Below are positions 16,058 to 22,037 of a stretch of DNA of 23,864 nt, in pieces (position 1 is the first letter of the stretch; each line of letters starts with the position of its first letter). The translations under genes were made by a program, and so were the position numbers. The stretch is from Candidatus Faecousia faecipullorum. GTDB taxonomy: Bacteria; Bacillota; Clostridia; Oscillospirales; Oscillospiraceae. Location: assembly GCA_018710805.1 (NCBI GenBank), contig DVJG01000150.1, forward strand, positions 1 to 23,864, given 5' to 3'. The notes below the pieces were generated by a model. That model was given only the letters and a program-made list of their open reading frames with translations. It searched no databases and was not told the origin of the DNA.

Positions 16058-16088
16058 CACATTCACCTCCAAAAGGGCGTCCCACGCT

Positions 16089-16122
16089 ATGGTCCCCCGG
16101 TACCAAGGCGCCGGGGGACCAT
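16089..16122 (-). promoter_or_regulatory. Strong intercistronic hairpin between lipoprotein gene and apbE
   Basis: A perfect 12-bp GC-rich stem ATGGTCCCCCGG / CCGGGGGACCAT (16089-16100 and 16111-16122) with a 10-base loop and no T-tract on either side. It fits an mRNA-stabilising or attenuating hairpin that would set different levels of the abundant lipoprotein and the downstream redox subunits. Partial termination cannot be excluded. Confidence 0.7.
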
Positions 16123-16135
16123 TGTGGAAGAAAAA

Positions 16136-17122
16136 TTAGCGGGCGTAGTCAGCGGCCTGGGCGATGACAGCCATCATGCCGGTGATCTGCATGGTGCAGG
16201 AAGCAAGCAGGGTCTCGTCGGCGGGGACAAAGCCATGCTCATTCTGGGTTGTGGGGATGGCACGAACTTCTTCGGCGGTCTTGCCCACGGTGTAGGCGGC
16301 GAAGGCCTTGGCCTGGGCGTCCCACTCAGCGATGGCATTGCCATAGGCAACCATGCCGTAATCGGAGCCGAGCTCCATCTTGGTGCCCTTGAAGGTGGAA
16401 CCGGTGATGACACCGTCCACATCCATGGTGATCTGGGGCTGGACGGAATCGGTGACAGCGGCCACAATCTTTCCGTTCTCCATCACAGCTGCGCCAAAGT
16501 CGGAGTACATCTTCACAACGCCTTCGTTTTCTTCGTCAGCGGCGGTGGATTCCTCGGCGGTGGTGATGGCAGCCAGACCCAGGGTGATGTCCTTGCCGGC
16601 CTTGAAGGTAACGGAGTTGTTGTCACCGCAGGCCTTCACAATGGCGTTGATAAACTCGGAAATCTGCATGGTGCAGGAGGCGAGAAGGGCCTCGTCGGTG
16701 GCGACGATGCCGTGCTCATTGGTGGTAGTGGGGATGTTCTTGACTTCCTCAGCGGTTTTTCCTACCACGTACTGCTCAAAAGCCTTGGCCTGAGCGTCCC
16801 ACTCGGCGATGGCGTTGCCGTAAGCCACCATGCCGTAGGCATCACCCAGCTCCATTTTGGTCTGGAAGGTGGCGGCGGTGTCGACCTGGCCGTCGGTGAT
16901 GTCCATCTTGCTCTGGGCCACGTCCAGACGGCAGGAGACGATCTTGCCGTTCTTGTCAAGGACAACGGCGGCCACGGTGGCGTCTACCTGAGCTTGGCCG
17001 TCCTTGGAGGAGTCGGTGTTCAGGTCCACGCCCATGCCGAGCTTGTATTCGGCGGAGCCGCTGCAGGCGGTGAAGGTCATGGTCATGGCCAGAACCAGGA
17101 GGAGTGCGATGAGTTTCTTCAT
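16136..17122 (-). CDS. Secreted lipoprotein with duplicated domain, first gene of Rnf operon
   Basis: A 328-residue predicted lipoprotein: hydrophobic signal residues 4-17 and lipid-modified Cys20 (TFTAC). The start is ATG 17122, preceded by TAGGAGAA. The mature part is two copies of one domain, about 31-168 and 201-326, joined by an acidic Ser/Thr-rich linker. The cores (89-154 and 248-313) are 54 of 66 identical and share YGMVAYGNAIAEWDAQAKAF, VGKTAEEV, NEHG and LLASCTMQI. Each copy has one conserved cysteine (150, 309). I know of similar domains in clostridial secreted proteins but no proven function, and there is no SGAT flavin motif. As the promoter-proximal gene beside apbE and rnfC it may be an outer electron acceptor, a flavin-binding or a substrate-binding protein (inference). 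Confidence 0.85.
   Translation of the reverse strand: MKKLIALLLVLAMTMTFTACSGSAEYKLGMGVDLNTDSSKDGQAQVDATVAAVVLDKNGKIVSCRLDVAQSKMDITDGQVDTAATFQTKMELGDAYGMVAYGNAIAEWDAQAKAFEQYVVGKTAEEVKNIPTTTNEHGIVATDEALLASCTMQISEFINAIVKACGDNNSVTFKAGKDITLGLAAITTAEESTAADEENEGVVKMYSDFGAAVMENGKIVAAVTDSVQPQITMDVDGVITGSTFKGTKMELGSDYGMVAYGNAIAEWDAQAKAFAAYTVGKTAEEVRAIPTTQNEHGFVPADETLLASCTMQITGMMAVIAQAADYAR
16184..16381 (-). repeat. Intragenic direct repeat, copy 2 (codons 248-313)
   Basis: This stretch encodes the second copy of the lipoprotein core. It is nearly identical in protein to codons 89-154 (54 of 66 residues), with visibly similar nucleotide sequence, indicating a fairly recent or conversion-maintained internal duplication. 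Confidence 0.85.
16661..16858 (-). repeat. Intragenic direct repeat, copy 1 (codons 89-154)
   Basis: First copy of the lipoprotein core, separated from copy 2 by about 280 bp encoding the linker and the less conserved N-terminal part of the second domain. Confidence 0.85.
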
Positions 17123-17231
17123 AGTGTTTTCTCCTATCTTCTTTGAATTTGAATTTTCCCCGTTTTTTTGGCTCGTCGGGGCGAGCGATATGTAATTGCG
17201 CCCAAAAACGCAATGACAATCCCAAACTTTA

Positions 17232-17253
17232 TTTCGGTACAATTATACCGAAA
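17232..17253 (-). promoter_or_regulatory. Inverted repeat over the -10 box (candidate operator)
   Basis: TTTCGGTA (17232-17239) and TACCGAAA (17246-17253) form a perfect 8-bp inverted repeat around a 6-base centre, and the -10 hexamer of the Rnf operon promoter lies in its middle. A dimeric repressor bound here would block RNA polymerase. The motif does not match the Rex, Fur or LexA consensus sequences known to me. Confidence 0.6.
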
Positions 17254-17270
17254 GGACCCTGCCTTGTCAA
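17242..17270 (-). promoter_or_regulatory. Consensus sigma-A promoter of the lipoprotein-apbE-rnf operon
   Basis: Read on the minus strand: TTGACA (17265-17270), 17-bp spacer, TATAAT (17242-17247). Both hexamers match consensus exactly. The untranslated leader to ATG 17122 is about 110 bases and contains two small stem-loops (ATTGCG/CGCAAT and GCTCG/CGAGC). Confidence 0.92.
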
Positions 17271-17281
17271 GAAGAAACCGC

Positions 17282-17299
17282 AAAAATCCACGGATTTTT
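17282..17299. repeat. 18-bp palindrome upstream of the Rnf operon promoter
   Basis: AAAAATCC and GGATTTTT separated by AC (17282-17299), 12 bp upstream of the -35 box. There is no following T-tract on either strand, so it may be a second regulator site. Apart from this and the promoter, the 247 bp between the lipoprotein start and the next terminator hold no gene. Confidence 0.45.
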
Positions 17300-17369
17300 C
17301 GGTGTCCCTTTGACAAAAAAATTTCATTTTCATTCTATCATATCATTTGCTCCTGTTCAAGGATAATTC

Positions 17370-17410
17370 CGAGAAAAAAGAAATTTCCCGGCCTGGAAAA
17401 GGCCGGAAAA
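17370..17410 (-). terminator. Rho-independent terminator of the serine dehydratase gene
   Basis: Stem TTTCCCGGCC / GGCCGGAAAA (17384-17393 and 17401-17410), one G-U wobble in the minus-strand RNA, followed on the minus strand by TTTCTTTTTTCTC. It lies about 35 bp beyond the gene stop. Confidence 0.85.
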
Positions 17411-17445
17411 TGTTCCCTTCTCAAAGACCTGCCGGAGCTCCGGAA

Positions 17446-18657
17446 TCACCCCTTGCCCTTGCGCTCGTAGAGCTTGGCAAGCCCGCCTTCGCTGGTCTCC
17501 CGGAAGCGGTGGTCCAGATTGACACCGGTCTCTTTCATGGCCCGGCACACCATGTCGTAGCTGATGTTTCGGGAGCCTGTCAGAAAGTAGCTCAGGTTGC
17601 AGGCGTTCATTGCCCGAACCGCCGCCACGGCGTTTCGCTCAATGCAGGGAATCTGCACCAGGCCGCAGATGGGGTCGCAGGTCAGGCCAAGGTGATGCTC
17701 CATGGCCACTTCCGCCGCGTATTCTACCTGGTCGAGATTCTGGCCATAGAGCTCCGCCAGAGCCGCCGCGGCCATGGAGCAGGCTGTGCCGATCTCCGCC
17801 TGACAGCCGCACTCGGCGCCGGAGATGGAGGCGTTCTGCTTGGTCAGATTGCCGATGATGCCTGCCGTGGCAAGGCCCCGGCAGATTTCTTTGTCGGAAA
17901 ATCCTTTTGTTACCTGGGCGTATTTGAGGACCGCAGGCAGAACGCCGCAGGCGCCGCAGGTCGGCGCCGTGACCACGGTGCCGTTGTCCGCATTTTGCTC
18001 TGCCACGGCGTAGGCGTAAGCGGCAATGGACTGGAACTCCTTCAGGGCCGGGCGGTCGTCGATGGGCTTTTCGTAGAGGTACTTGGCCTTTCTCTGGACG
18101 TTGAGGCCCCCGGGAAGGACCCCGGTTTTACTAAGACCTTCGTCAATGGAAGCCTTCATGGTGTTCCACACCTCCATGAGAAAATCCCAGATTTCCGGTC
18201 CTTCGTTGAGCTCCACATACTCACTGAGGGTGTGTATATACCGCCAGCGGCAGAAATAGGCAATCTCCGCAAAAGAGTGTTCCACATAGACTTCTTCGCC
18301 GCTTTTGCTCATGGGCTCCCCGGGGATACGGATATCACCGCCGCCTACGGACTCCACCCGCAGGGTGCCGATTTTCCGGTCCCCGGAAAAAGCGGTAAAG
18401 TCCATGGTGTTGGGGTGCATCCCTTCCCAGCTGTCCTTTGAGAAGAGCACTTCCGTCCGCTCGCCCAGGGTGTCCCGGAGCACCCGGTCCGTGCCGTGTC
18501 CTACACCTGTCTTGCACAGAGAACCATAGAGGGTCACCAGGAACCGATCTGCCTGGGGATACCGGGAAAGAAACAGCTTTGCCGCCCGCTCGGGACCCAT
18601 GGTGTGGGAGGAGGAGGGGCCTTTGCCGATTTTATAAATCTCTCGGATGGATTTCAT
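17446..18657 (-). CDS. sdaA: L-serine ammonia-lyase (iron-sulfur dependent, single chain)
   Basis: Converts L-serine to pyruvate and ammonia in the cytoplasm. The 403-residue chain has the beta domain first (IYKIGKGPSSSHTMGPERAA at the N terminus), then the alpha domain with cluster and active-site cysteines: PTCGACGVLP, SGAECGCQAEIGTACSMAAA and EHHLGLTCDPICGLVQIPCI. This fused form corresponds to bacterial SdaA/SdaB rather than the two-gene Bacillus type. GGAGG precedes ATG 18657. Monocistronic: its own promoter is at 18689-18717 and a terminator follows. The dehydratase supplies pyruvate and is oxygen-sensitive, in keeping with an anaerobe. Confidence 0.95.
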   Translation of the reverse strand: MKSIREIYKIGKGPSSSHTMGPERAAKLFLSRYPQADRFLVTLYGSLCKTGVGHGTDRVLRDTLGERTEVLFSKDSWEGMHPNTMDFTAFSGDRKIGTLRVESVGGGDIRIPGEPMSKSGEEVYVEHSFAEIAYFCRWRYIHTLSEYVELNEGPEIWDFLMEVWNTMKASIDEGLSKTGVLPGGLNVQRKAKYLYEKPIDDRPALKEFQSIAAYAYAVAEQNADNGTVVTAPTCGACGVLPAVLKYAQVTKGFSDKEICRGLATAGIIGNLTKQNASISGAECGCQAEIGTACSMAAAALAELYGQNLDQVEYAAEVAMEHHLGLTCDPICGLVQIPCIERNAVAAVRAMNACNLSYFLTGSRNISYDMVCRAMKETGVNLDHRFRETSEGGLAKLYERKGKG

Positions 18658-18688
18658 GACTAAAACCTCCGTCTGTATTTCTTTCCTT

Positions 18689-18717
18689 AGTATAGCAAAT
18701 TCTGGGCGGAATTACAA
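18689..18717 (-). promoter_or_regulatory. Promoter of the serine dehydratase gene
   Basis: On the minus strand TTGTAA (18712-18717), 17-bp spacer, TATACT (18689-18694) with an extended TGC before the -10. The start codon is about 32 bases downstream of the -10. Confidence 0.75.
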
Positions 18718-18771
18718 TGAGAAAAAACGCCGCGGCCCTTTTCAAGAATGGCCCATCATGAAAAATTGACA

Positions 18772-18800
18772 TTGCAAAGGCTTGACACGAGTGCTATAAT
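18772..18800 (+). promoter_or_regulatory. Promoter of proS
   Basis: TTGCAA (18772-18777), 17-bp spacer, TATAAT (18795-18800) with an extended TGC just upstream of the -10. The leader is only about 35 bases, so there is no room for a T-box riboswitch. It is divergent from the serine dehydratase promoter. Confidence 0.75.
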
Positions 18801-18842
18801 AATCGATACTATTATTTGAAAAACCTGAGAGGATGAAAATAC

Positions 18843-20279
18843 ATGGCAAAAGATAAAAAGGTCGAGCAGATCACGGACATGGAAGTGGACTTCACCCAGT
18901 GGTTCACCGACGTGTGCAAAAAAGCACAGCTTATCGACTATTCGGCAATTAAGGGCATCTTTGTCTACCGCCCCTATGGCTACGCCATCTGGGAGAACAT
19001 CCAGAGAATTCTGGACCAGGACTTTAAGAACGTGGGCGTGGAAAACGTTTATATGCCCATGCTGATTCCCGAAAGCCTCCTGCAGAAGGAAAAGGACCAC
19101 GTGGAAGGCTTCGCCCCTGAGTGTGCCTGGGTCACCATGGGCGGCAGCGAGAAGCTGGAAGAGCGCTACTGCATCCGGCCCACCTCCGAGACGCTTTTCT
19201 GTGAGCACTTTGCCCAGATCATCCAGTCCCACCGGGACCTGCCCCTCAAGTATAACCAGTGGTGCAGCGTGCTCCGCTGGGAGAAAACCTCCCGTCCCTT
19301 CCTGCGTCACCGGGAATTCCTGTGGCAGGAGGGTCACACCATGCACGCCACCGCTGAGGAGGCCCGGAACTTTACGGAACAGATGCTGAACATCTACGCC
19401 GACTTCTGCGAGAACGTCCTGGCAATGCCCGTGACCCGGGGCCAGAAGACCGACAAGGAGAAGTTCAACGGCGCCGAGGCTACCTACACCATCGAGTGCA
19501 TGATGCACGACCGCAAGGCCCTGCAGGCGGGCACTTCCCACTACTTCGGCGACGGCTTCGCCAAGGCCTTTGACATCACCTTTACCGACCAGAACAACCA
19601 GCGGGTCAACCCCCACCAGACTTCCTGGGGCGTGTCCACCCGTCTCATCGGCGGCATCATCATGACCCACGGCGACAACAACGGCCTGGTGCTGCCTCCC
19701 AAGGTTGCTCCCATCCAGGTGGTCATTCTCCCCGTGGCCCAGCACAAGCCCGGCGTTCTGGAGGCGGCAAACGGCCTGAAAGACCGCCTCGTGAAGGCTG
19801 GTTTCCGGGTAAAGCTGGACGATTCCGACAACTCCATGGGCTGGAAGTGCGCCGAGTATGAGATGAAGGGTGTGCCCCTTCGCGTGGAGTGCGGTCCCCG
19901 GGACCTGGAAAACGGCAGCTGCGTTCTGGTTCGCCGCACCGACCGGGAAAAGGTGGTCGTGAAGCTGGAGGACCTGGAATCCGCCGTGCAGGAACAGCTG
20001 GAAGCGGTCCACAACGATATGTTCCAGCGGGCAAAGAAGAACCTGGAAGACCACATCTACGAGGCCCACTCTCTGGAAGAGGCCAAAGAGCTTCAGGAAA
20101 AGAACGGCGGCTTCGTCAAGACCATGTGGTGCGGCGATGAGGCCTGCGAGCTGAAAATGAAAGAGGTGGCGGGGATGTCCTCCCGCTGCATCCCGTTCAA
20201 CCAGGAGCACCTGGGCGACACCTGCGCCTGCTGCGGCAAGCCCGCCAAGAAGATGGTTTACTGGGGCGTTGCCTACTAA
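18843..20279 (+). CDS. proS: Prolyl-tRNA synthetase, type 3 (short, archaeal/eukaryote-like)
   Basis: Charges tRNA-Pro with proline. The 478-residue length and absence of an inserted editing domain identify the short type 3 form. Class II motifs are visible: motif 2 region VLRWEKTSRPFLRHREFLWQ then EGHTMHAT, RPTSETLFCEHF, and motif 3 region HQTSWGVSTRLIGGIIMTHG. The anticodon-binding domain follows (PIQVVILPVA), then the type 3 C-terminal zinc-type domain (CIPF...CACCGKPAKKMVYWG) ending in the characteristic terminal tyrosine (VAY). ATG 18843 follows AGAGG. The short leader suggests it is not regulated by a tRNA-sensing T-box. Confidence 0.97.
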   Translation: MAKDKKVEQITDMEVDFTQWFTDVCKKAQLIDYSAIKGIFVYRPYGYAIWENIQRILDQDFKNVGVENVYMPMLIPESLLQKEKDHVEGFAPECAWVTMGGSEKLEERYCIRPTSETLFCEHFAQIIQSHRDLPLKYNQWCSVLRWEKTSRPFLRHREFLWQEGHTMHATAEEARNFTEQMLNIYADFCENVLAMPVTRGQKTDKEKFNGAEATYTIECMMHDRKALQAGTSHYFGDGFAKAFDITFTDQNNQRVNPHQTSWGVSTRLIGGIIMTHGDNNGLVLPPKVAPIQVVILPVAQHKPGVLEAANGLKDRLVKAGFRVKLDDSDNSMGWKCAEYEMKGVPLRVECGPRDLENGSCVLVRRTDREKVVVKLEDLESAVQEQLEAVHNDMFQRAKKNLEDHIYEAHSLEEAKELQEKNGGFVKTMWCGDEACELKMKEVAGMSSRCIPFNQEHLGDTCACCGKPAKKMVYWGVAY

Positions 20280-20304
20280 TAAGCTGATTTTACGATAATG
20301 TGGG

Positions 20305-20326
20305 GGGAGGGAATGATCCCTCCCTT
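20305..20326 (+). terminator. Possible weak terminator after proS
   Basis: Perfect 8-bp stem GGGAGGGA / TCCCTCCC (20305-20312 and 20317-20324) with an ATGA loop, but only two T residues follow. It may allow read-through into the downstream kinase, nrdG and dut genes, which show no clear promoter of their own. Confidence 0.5.
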
Positions 20327-20337
20327 CACGCAGTTAT

Positions 20338-20850
20338 ATGGTATTGTATATGGAAAGAATACTCATTATCGGCTGCTCCTGCGCCGGAAAATCCACATTG
20401 GCCAGAACCTTGGGCAAAAAGCTGCACCTGCCTGTGACCCATTTGGACCAGCTGTGGTGGAAAGAGGGCTGGGAAAACGTTTCCCAGGAGGAATTCAACG
20501 AAAAGCTCCAAGCCGTTCTGGACGGGGACAGGTGGATTATTGACGGCAACTACGGCCGTACCATGGAAATGCGCCTGCAAAAATGCGACACGGTGATCTA
20601 CCTGGAATTCAGCCGCTGGGCCTGCCTCTGGGGCCTTCTCCAAAGGCTTACCCAGAGCTACGGCAGAGTTCGCCCGGACATGAGCGCCGGATGCCCCGAG
20701 CGCTTTGATTGGGAATTCGTCAAATGGATCTGGAACTACAACCGGGATAACCGGGTAAAAAACAGCACCTACCTGGCGAAGACCAGACAGGCGGAGAAAA
20801 TCATTCTGAAAAACCGTCGGGAAGTCAGAAATTTCCTGGCAGCCATTTAA
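20338..20850 (+). CDS. P-loop nucleotide kinase-like protein (FlaR / topology modulation protein family)
   Basis: A small AAA/adenylate-kinase-like protein of 170 residues. The Walker A motif GCSCAGKST (residues 12-20) lies right at the N terminus, followed by the family patterns HLDQLWWKEGW, WIIDGNYGRTMEMRL and, near the C terminus, a basic stretch. FlaR-type proteins were named for effects on DNA topology, but the biochemical substrate is unknown. No strong ribosome site is visible; ATG 20350 (MERILIIGCS) is an equally likely start and would remove four residues. It is followed after 14 bp by nrdG. Confidence 0.85.
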   Translation: MVLYMERILIIGCSCAGKSTLARTLGKKLHLPVTHLDQLWWKEGWENVSQEEFNEKLQAVLDGDRWIIDGNYGRTMEMRLQKCDTVIYLEFSRWACLWGLLQRLTQSYGRVRPDMSAGCPERFDWEFVKWIWNYNRDNRVKNSTYLAKTRQAEKIILKNRREVRNFLAAI

Positions 20851-20864
20851 GAAAGGGGAGCGCC

Positions 20865-21407
20865 ATGAACTACGCTGCCATTAAAAACTGCGACATTGCC
20901 AATGGACCCGGGGTCCGGGTGAGCCTCTTTGTTTCCGGCTGCACCCACCACTGCCCCGGCTGCTTCAATGAGGTGGCCTGGGACTTTGACTACGGCGTGC
21001 CCTTCACCGAGGAGGTCATGGACAAAATCGTGGACATGATGCGCCCCGATTACATCAAGGGCCTGACCCTTCTGGGCGGTGAACCCTTTGAGCCCCAGAA
21101 TCAGCAGGGCATTGTGCAGCTTCTTCGCAAAGTCAAGGCCCAGCTTCCCCAAAAGTCCATTTGGGCTTTTTCCGGTTACCTGTTTGACAAAGACATTACT
21201 TCCGGCCGCCTGGGAGATACCAGAGAATATCTGAGCTACTTGGACGTACTGGTGGATGGCCCCTTTGTGGAGGCAAGGAAAAATCTCTCCCTCCGGTTCC
21301 GGGGCTCTGAAAATCAACGGCTCATCGATGTGCCTGCCTCTTTGGAATCCGGAAAAGTGGTTCTCTGGCAGGACTGGCAGGGTGAGGGAAGGGGGATGAG
21401 AGGATGA
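20865..21407 (+). CDS. nrdG: Anaerobic ribonucleotide reductase activating protein (radical SAM)
   Basis: NrdG uses a [4Fe-4S] cluster and S-adenosylmethionine to install the glycyl radical on class III ribonucleotide reductase NrdD, allowing oxygen-free dNTP synthesis. The 180-residue protein has the cluster motif C-x3-C-x2-C (Cys26, 30, 33) within SGCTHHCPGCFN, and the glycine-rich SAM motif LLGGEPFEPQN. Length is normal for Firmicutes. AAGGGGAG precedes ATG 20865. No nrdD gene is adjacent, so the substrate must be encoded elsewhere. The stop overlaps the dut start (ATGA), coupling two nucleotide-metabolism genes. Confidence 0.95.
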   Translation: MNYAAIKNCDIANGPGVRVSLFVSGCTHHCPGCFNEVAWDFDYGVPFTEEVMDKIVDMMRPDYIKGLTLLGGEPFEPQNQQGIVQLLRKVKAQLPQKSIWAFSGYLFDKDITSGRLGDTREYLSYLDVLVDGPFVEARKNLSLRFRGSENQRLIDVPASLESGKVVLWQDWQGEGRGMRG

Positions 21408-21841
21408 ACCCCATTCGTGTGAAGATTCTCCGCAATGGCGCCAAGCTCCCCACCTATGGCTCTCCGGAGGCCGCAGGTGCGGACCTCTATGCCTGCCTGG
21501 AAAGCGCCGTTACCATCCGCCCCGGTGAGACGGCCTTTATCCCCACAGGCATCGCTATGGAGGTACCAAAAAACTGTGCAGGCCTGGTCTACGCCAGAAG
21601 CGGCCTGGCCTGTAAGCAGGGCTTGGCCCCTGCCAACAAGGTGGGCGTGGTGGACAGCGACTATCGCGGCGAGATCACCGTGGTCCTCCATAACCACGGC
21701 TCCGTGGCACAGACCGTGGAAAACGGCCAGCGCATTGCCCAGATGGTCATCACCCCGGTGCTGACACCTCCCTATGAAGAAGCCCAGGAGCTTTCAGACA
21801 CCAACCGGGGCCAGGGCGGCTTCGGCTCCACAGGAAAATAA
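21404..21841 (+). CDS. dut: dUTP diphosphatase (dUTPase)
   Basis: Hydrolyses dUTP to dUMP and diphosphate, keeping uracil out of DNA and feeding thymidylate synthesis. All five trimeric dUTPase motifs are present in 145 residues: AGADLYA (24-30), the FIPTGIAMEVP motif region, RSGLACKQGL (65-74), GVVDSDYRGEI (81-91, with the catalytic Asp84) and the C-terminal arm RGQGGFGSTG (135-144), which closes over the active site. Full length. It shares a 4-base overlap with nrdG and ends before a strong terminator. Confidence 0.97.
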   Translation: MNPIRVKILRNGAKLPTYGSPEAAGADLYACLESAVTIRPGETAFIPTGIAMEVPKNCAGLVYARSGLACKQGLAPANKVGVVDSDYRGEITVVLHNHGSVAQTVENGQRIAQMVITPVLTPPYEEAQELSDTNRGQGGFGSTGK

Positions 21842-21852
21842 GCACTTTTCTG

Positions 21853-21888
21853 CCCTTCTCCGGGTCTTCCCGGAGGAGGGGTTTTTGT
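21853..21888 (+). terminator. Rho-independent terminator after dut
   Basis: 12-bp stem CCCTTCTCCGGG / CCCGGAGGAGGG (one G-U pair; 21853-21864 and 21869-21880), TCTT loop, followed by GTTTTTGT. It separates dut from the phosphate transporter. Confidence 0.95.
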
Positions 21889-21923
21889 ATTTCTTGGATA
21901 AGTTCGGAATTTTATAAGATTTA

Positions 21924-21951
21924 TGTAAAAATCATGTAAAATTCTTGTGAA
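21924..21951 (-). promoter_or_regulatory. PhoP-box-like array of three direct repeats
   Basis: Read on the minus strand there are three hexamers, TTCACA, TTTACA and TTTACA, each spaced by exactly 5 bp (plus-strand positions 21946-21951, 21935-21940, 21924-21929). This matches the Gram-positive PhoP box, TT(A/C/T)ACA repeats on an 11-bp period. The array ends 8 bp before the -35 box of the Na/Pi cotransporter promoter, a normal activator position. Confidence 0.75.
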
Positions 21952-21959
21952 ATTTGGAC

Positions 21960-21988
21960 TGTACATTTACCGAAAAACTCCGTATAAT
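21960..21988 (+). promoter_or_regulatory. Promoter of the Na/Pi cotransporter gene
   Basis: TGTACA (21960-21965, weak -35), 17-bp spacer, TATAAT (21983-21988). A consensus -10 with a poor -35 is typical of an activator-dependent promoter, in line with the PhoP-box-like array just upstream. Confidence 0.7.
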
Positions 21989-22037
21989 GATAGTATCTCC
22001 CCCGATGGGCGATTCCAAAGAGATATAGGAGTTTCAT

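Noticed and set aside
18766..18787. Two exact TTGACA hexamers upstream of proS as -35 boxes
   Set aside because: Their spacings to TATAAT are 23 and 7 bp, both unworkable; TTGCAA at 17 bp with an extended -10 fits better.
20865..21407. Orphan nrdG as a sign of a broken ribonucleotide reductase system
   Set aside because: nrdD is often encoded elsewhere in Clostridia, so its absence from this window means little.
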